Source: Mesorhizobium waimense (lineage in GTDB: Bacteria; Pseudomonadota; Alphaproteobacteria; Rhizobiales; Rhizobiaceae). Taken from it: a stretch of DNA of 64,000 nt. Within the stretch, counting starts at the first letter, position 1; each line of letters opens with the position of its first letter. Shown one piece after another: positions 60,542 to 64,000 of the stretch. The notes below the pieces were generated by a model. It ran no database searches. It saw only the letters and a list, made by a program, of their open reading frames with translations, and was not told where the DNA came from. Both the position numbers and the translations under genes were made by a program. The DNA lies in contig NZ_QZWZ01000012.1 of assembly GCF_003601975.1 (NCBI RefSeq), positions 62,001 through 126,000 on the forward strand, in the 5' to 3' direction.

Positions 60542-61993
60542 TTGACCAACGAAAATACTTTGTCCGGTAAGGACACTTTGCCCGCCAAGGAGACTGGGGA
60601 ACTCTCGGGTTTCGCAGCACTTGGAATTTCGGGCGCGCTGCTCAAGGCCACCCATGCCGCGGGCTTCGCCGATCCGAAGCCGATCCAGGTCCAGGCAATC
60701 CCGCCGCAGCTGGAAGGCCGTGACATTTTCGGCATCGCCCAGACCGGCTCGGGCAAGACGGCGGCCTTCGCGCTGCCGATCCTGTCGAAGATCATCGCGC
60801 TCGGCACCAAGCGGCGCGCCAAGACAACCCGTGCGCTGATTCTGGCGCCGACGCGCGAACTTGCCGTGCAGATCGAGGACACCATCAAGATCCTCGCCAA
60901 GGGCGCGCATGTCTCGACCGCGCTGGTGCTGGGCGGCGTCTCCCGCTTCAGCCAGGTGAAGAAGGTTGCTCCCGGCGTCGACATCCTGATCGCCACACCC
61001 GGCCGTCTGACCGACCTGGTGCGCGAGGGCGACCTCATTTTGTCCGACACCAAATGGCTGGTGCTCGACGAGGGTGACCGCATGCTCGACATGGGTTTCA
61101 TCAACGACGTCAAGCGCATTGCCAAGGCGACCGCGCCCGACCGTCAGACGGCGCTGTTCTCGGCCACCATGCCGGACGAAATCGCCGAATTGGCCAAGGG
61201 CCTGTTGAAGAACCCGGTTCGCATCGAGGTCTCGCCGCAGAGCACCGCGGCGGCCGAGATCGTGCAAGGCGTCGTCTTTGCCCGCACCAAGCAGAAGCGT
61301 CAGGTGCTGTCCAAGATGCTCGCCGACGAGGCGATGAAGTCGGTCATCATCTTTTCGCGCACCAAGCACGGCGCCGACAGGGTGACCAAGGATCTCGAGC
61401 GCGACGGCTTCAAGGCCGCCGTCATCCACGGCAACAAGTCGCAGAACGCCCGCCAGAAGGCGCTCAACGATTTCCGCGAGGGCTCGGTACGCATTCTGGT
61501 GGCGACCGACATCGCCGCGCGCGGCATCGACGTGCCCGGCATCAGCCATGTGGTGAATTTCGACCTGCCGGACGAGGCGGAAAGCTATGTCCACCGCATC
61601 GGCCGCACCGGCCGCAACGGCATGGACGGCATCGCCATCACGCTTTGCGATCCGTCCGAGAACAGCAAGCTGCGCCAGGTCGAGCGCATCATCCGCAGCA
61701 AGCTGCCGATTGTTGCCGACCATCTCGGCAGCCCCGATCCGCAGCGCAATCCTGCTGAAAAGAACGAGCGCTTCGAGCCAGCCAATGACCGCGCCGACCA
61801 CAATGGCCGTCGCGACGGCAGGCGGCCGGGCGGCAACAACGGTTTCGGCAAGAAGCGGTTCGGCGACAAGCCAGCCGGCGATCGTCCGTTCGCGGCCAAG
61901 CCGCAAGGCGAGCGCCCGGAGGGCCGCAAGCCGTTCAAGGGCAACAACAAGCGCCGTTTCGGCGGCAAGCGGCCGGCTACCCGCGCTGCCTGA
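60542..61993 (+). CDS. DEAD-box-family RNA helicase (RhlE-like) with a DEGD motif II
   Basis: 483 residues starting at TTG 60542 behind GAAAGAAG. Q motif and Walker A AQTGSGKT (66-73), PTRELAVQ, TPGRL, SAT (207-209), ARGIDVPG and HRIGRTGR are all canonical. Motif II reads D176-E-G-D179 instead of DEAD; Asp176 and Glu177, which handle Mg-ATP hydrolysis, are kept. The C-terminal 100 residues are a Gly/Arg/Lys/Pro-rich, disordered RNA-binding tail. Likely roles are ribosome assembly or mRNA turnover in the cold. Ends at a bidirectional terminator. Confidence 0.92.
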   Translation: MTNENTLSGKDTLPAKETGELSGFAALGISGALLKATHAAGFADPKPIQVQAIPPQLEGRDIFGIAQTGSGKTAAFALPILSKIIALGTKRRAKTTRALILAPTRELAVQIEDTIKILAKGAHVSTALVLGGVSRFSQVKKVAPGVDILIATPGRLTDLVREGDLILSDTKWLVLDEGDRMLDMGFINDVKRIAKATAPDRQTALFSATMPDEIAELAKGLLKNPVRIEVSPQSTAAAEIVQGVVFARTKQKRQVLSKMLADEAMKSVIIFSRTKHGADRVTKDLERDGFKAAVIHGNKSQNARQKALNDFREGSVRILVATDIAARGIDVPGISHVVNFDLPDEAESYVHRIGRTGRNGMDGIAITLCDPSENSKLRQVERIIRSKLPIVADHLGSPDPQRNPAEKNERFEPANDRADHNGRRDGRRPGGNNGFGKKRFGDKPAGDRPFAAKPQGERPEGRKPFKGNNKRRFGGKRPATRAA

Positions 61994-62037
61994 ACCGACT
62001 GCGCGGTCGAGCCTTGGCTTGACCGCCGATGACTGAA

Positions 62038-62075
62038 AAAAGGGCGACCGAAGCGGTGCTTCGGTCGCTCTTTTC
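62038..62075. terminator. bidirectional terminator between helicase and hydrolase genes
   Basis: A 14-bp stem with one wobble (62041-62054 with 62058-62071) and a three-base loop. Four T follow on the plus strand and six T on the minus strand, so it can stop both convergent transcripts. Confidence 0.9.
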
Positions 62076-62084
62076 GTTTCGCGC

Positions 62085-63059
62085 CTATTCCGTGAGCGCC
62101 TTGACCCAGACGACGATTCGCTGCGCCAGGAAGGCCGTGGTCGACGGCGACAGGGCGTCGCCGGCAATGACATGGTTGTCCTGGTCGCCGGTGTCGTCAA
62201 CCGGCACCAGTTCATGCGCGGCACCCCAGCGTCCGGCGATCTCGCGCGTGCGGTCGGGCCGCACCACTTTGTCCGAATCCGAAAAGATGAACAAAGCGGG
62301 GATGGCCGCCTTCTCCACCGGCGCGCCATAGGCAAGCTCCACCAGCGCCTCCATCGGCAGCGTCGCCGCCATCGGATATTTGTAGGTCCAGAATTTTTCA
62401 TGCAGCGCGTTGCGCGTCGGGAAGCTGCGCTCCTTGCCGCCGACGAGTTCGGCGATCTGCTTGCCCCACGGCATGGTCAGGATCTCGGCACCGGATGCCT
62501 TGACGCCGAAATTGGGCGAGATGAATGCGATCGCCGCGACGCCATCCGACGCACCCGGCTGCGTAGCCGCCCAGGCCGCCAGCGAGCCACCGGTCGAAGT
62601 GGCGATGACGATCACCTTGTCGCCGATCGCCCGGCCGATGGCGAGCGCTTCCTCATAGTCGTTGATCCAGGCATTGACGCTGCCCTGCGCCATCGCGGCG
62701 CTGTCCTGACCATGGCCGGTGAGGCGGGTGTAGAAGAGGTTGGCGTCGAGTTGGTCGGCCACCTCATCGGGCAGCGGACGGATCTCTCCCTTCGACGCCG
62801 AAAACCCATGGATGTAGACGATCGCCAGCTTTGTCCTGGCGCGAACCATCGGGTTGGCCCAGATGATTTCCTTCTCCAGCCCGTCGCGGATATTGGGGAC
62901 GGCGGCCTCTTCGCGCACCAGATAGGCCTGCGGATCGTCACCGATCGCTTTCGGATCGAAGCGGATCGTGGTGTCGACGGGAACGCGCGGGCCAAGCACG
63001 AAGGCCATGACAAGAACGACGGCGAGGCACAACACCGCAAGCACGATCCGTCGCCCCAT
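62085..63059 (-). CDS. Membrane-anchored alpha/beta hydrolase
   Basis: 324 residues. One N-terminal transmembrane anchor (about 4-22: IVLAVLCLAVVLVMAFVLG) precedes an alpha/beta hydrolase domain: VYIHGFSASKGE (oxyanion region), nucleophile Ser in ATSTGGSLAAW, acid in FSDSDKVV and the catalytic His in DNHVI. It looks like a serine esterase or lipase-like enzyme with its catalytic domain in the periplasm; the substrate is unknown. ATG 63059 is preceded by GTGGAG. The open frame continues upstream through the 21-bp repeat, but that part encodes only repeated WRLAVHR and is not credible protein. Confidence 0.85.
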   Translation of the reverse strand: MGRRIVLAVLCLAVVLVMAFVLGPRVPVDTTIRFDPKAIGDDPQAYLVREEAAVPNIRDGLEKEIIWANPMVRARTKLAIVYIHGFSASKGEIRPLPDEVADQLDANLFYTRLTGHGQDSAAMAQGSVNAWINDYEEALAIGRAIGDKVIVIATSTGGSLAAWAATQPGASDGVAAIAFISPNFGVKASGAEILTMPWGKQIAELVGGKERSFPTRNALHEKFWTYKYPMAATLPMEALVELAYGAPVEKAAIPALFIFSDSDKVVRPDRTREIAGRWGAAHELVPVDDTGDQDNHVIAGDALSPSTTAFLAQRIVVWVKALTE

Positions 63060-63118
63060 TAACAGACTCCACGCAACAATTCTCAACCTATGGGCGCGAT
63101 TGCAAACAGGCAACGGGT

Positions 63119-63244
63119 ACCTGTGGACGGCCAGCCGCCACCTGTGGACGGCCAGCCGCCACCTGTGGACGACGCGGTCGCCACTAGTGGACGGCCAGCC
63201 GCCATTTGTGGACAGCACCTTCGCCACCTGGACGGCGCTTCGCC
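63119..63244. repeat. 21-bp tandem repeat array, six units
   Basis: Six head-to-tail units of 19-22 bp with consensus ACCTGTGGACGGCCAGCCGC plus C. Units start at 63119, 63140, 63161, 63183, 63204 and 63226. Units 1 and 2 are identical, unit 4 is close, and units 3, 5 and 6 are degenerate. No spacers separate them. The array lies between the SDR stop codon and the hydrolase start, about 60 bases upstream of the latter. Confidence 0.9.
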
Positions 63245-63261
63245 AAAGCCGTCGACCGAGC

Positions 63262-64000
63262 CTATTCGCCGGGCGGCTTGCGGTCGAAATTGAGCGGCCG
63301 GGCCATCCAGGCGGTCGTCAGGCCGATCACCCAGCGGCCGACCGGCCGCGGCAGCAAACCGAGCAGCTTCAGGGGCCAGCTTATGTGGTAGGGAAAGGTG
63401 ACTTCGAAGCCGCCGGATTTAATGCCGCGCGCCATGCGGCGCGAAGCACGATGCACGGGCATCAGGCCCGGCATCGGCAGCATGTTCTTTTCGGTCAGCG
63501 GCGTGTCGACAAAGCCCGGGTTTATCACCTGGACACGAATGTTCATCTTGTCGAAATCGTATTTCAGCGACTCGGCCAGGATGTTGATGGCTGCCTTGGT
63601 GCCGCCATAGGCAGCGGTGGTCGGCCAGCCGGAATAGGCCGTTACCGATCCGACAAGGACAACATGGCCGCGCGAACGCACCCGCATGTGCTCGACGACA
63701 GGCACCAGGCCGTTGAGGATGCCGAAATAGTTGACCTCGAAGGAGCGGCGGAAGTCCCGCACGATCAGGTCTTCGCCGGGCGTGGAGATGTAATTCCCGG
63801 CGTTGAAGACGGCCAGCACGATCGGGCCGAGATCCTTTTCGATCGTCGCGACCGTCGCTGCCATGCGCTGCTCGTCGGTGACGTCACAAGGAAAGGAGGT
63901 GACGCGGCCGGGCATCTGCGCCGTCTCGACGAGCAGCGTGTCGACCGGATCGCCGTCGAGTGCGGTCACCGCAACGGCATAGCCTTGCGCCGCGAGGTCC
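63262..64000 (-). CDS. Short-chain dehydrogenase/reductase, 5' end cut by the window
   Basis: The C-terminal 245 or so residues of an SDR; the reading frame stays open to base 64000, so the start lies outside. Visible features are CDVTDE (cofactor-binding Asp), NAG (in FNAGNYIS), the catalytic Ser in LVGSVTAYSG, and YxxxK in AYGGTKAA. The C-terminus has a hydrophobic stretch (YHISWPLKLLGLLPRPVGRW). Substrate unknown. A GTG at 63969 is an internal codon, since the upstream residues (DLAAQGYAVAV) are typical SDR sequence just after the glycine-rich loop. Confidence 0.9.
   Translation of the reverse strand, partial: DLAAQGYAVAVTALDGDPVDTLLVETAQMPGRVTSFPCDVTDEQRMAATVATIEKDLGPIVLAVFNAGNYISTPGEDLIVRDFRRSFEVNYFGILNGLVPVVEHMRVRSRGHVVLVGSVTAYSGWPTTAAYGGTKAAINILAESLKYDFDKMNIRVQVINPGFVDTPLTEKNMLPMPGLMPVHRASRRMARGIKSGGFEVTFPYHISWPLKLLGLLPRPVGRWVIGLTTAWMARPLNFDRKPPGE

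Noticed and set aside
60150..60545. Plus-strand open frame filling the pccB-helicase spacer
   Set aside because: Cys/Pro/Arg-rich composition, no ribosome binding site and no family. It would end overlapping the helicase start.
59465..62401. 978-residue minus-strand frame across pccB, the spacer and the helicase gene
   Set aside because: It changes character along its length, shadows two firmly identified genes and matches nothing recognisable.
63060..63227. N-terminal extension of the alpha/beta hydrolase through the tandem repeat
   Set aside because: It would encode only repeated WRLAVHR ahead of the transmembrane anchor. ATG 63059 has its own GGAG and gives a normal anchor.
63119..63244. 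CRISPR array
   Set aside because: The units abut with no unique spacers, are too short and diverge from each other. No cas genes are nearby.

Overview
The window is a 64 kb piece of a GC-rich alphaproteobacterial chromosome. Gene content and order point to the Rhizobiales, most likely Mesorhizobium or a close Phyllobacteriaceae relative. The pointers are an elongation factor Tu gene near trnW-secE-nusG, one uninterrupted str-S10-spc-alpha ribosomal cluster with adk between secY and rpsM, an ATP12 assembly factor, and both type I (glnBA) and type II (glnII) glutamine synthetase genes. The genus is inferred from memory of these arrangements, not from a search.

Layout. 1-5.5 kb: a DMT permease, the first tuf copy, then three accessory genes (a secreted tandem-duplicated ClpP-fold-like protein, a group II truncated hemoglobin, a YdjM/DUF457-like membrane protein) ahead of tRNA-Trp. 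5.9-18.1 kb: secE-nusG-rplKA-rplJL-rpoBC, with a structured rplJ leader and an attenuator-like hairpin before rpoB. 18.1-20.2 kb: an O-methyltransferase, a sugar 1-dehydrogenase of the Gfo/Idh/MocA family and a small conserved protein. 20.6-39.6 kb: rpsL-rpsG-fusA-tuf, S10, spc and alpha genes, all on the + strand, ending at a strong terminator after rplQ. 39.7-48.9 kb: envelope and maintenance genes (Do-family protease, rarA, an Asp/Asn-hydroxylase-like protein, crcB, rluC, a DMT permease, ATP12 factor, an MFS transporter with a large inserted domain). 48.9-54.4 kb: a nitrogen assimilation block, with glnII behind a near-perfect sigma-54 promoter, glnB-glnA behind a second sigma-54-like promoter, a small DUF2735-like gene divergent from glnII, and the nicotinamide-nucleotide repair enzyme. 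54.4-64 kb: a secreted Cys-rich protein with one CxxCH motif, two glycosyltransferases, pccB, a RhlE-like helicase, an alpha/beta hydrolase, a 21-bp tandem repeat and the 3' part of a short-chain dehydrogenase cut by the window edge.

How the genes work together. Most of the window makes the transcription-translation machinery: RNA polymerase core (rpoA, rpoB, rpoC), NusG, SecY/SecE, elongation factors Tu (two nearly identical genes) and G, and most ribosomal proteins. The second functional block senses and assimilates ammonium: GlnB (PII) with Tyr51, adenylylatable GSI with Tyr398, and GSII. Both transcription units carry -24/-12 elements, which implies NtrC/RpoN control.

I found no phage, IS element, CRISPR array or recognisable defence system. 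The least explained items are the duplicated ClpP-fold-like protein, the CxxCH/Cys-rich secreted protein translationally coupled to the NAD(P)HX repair gene, the MFS transporter with a roughly 175-residue insert, and the 63.1-63.2 kb tandem repeat. I could not run searches or structure predictions. Family calls rest on motif and sequence recognition, and promoter calls are by eye.
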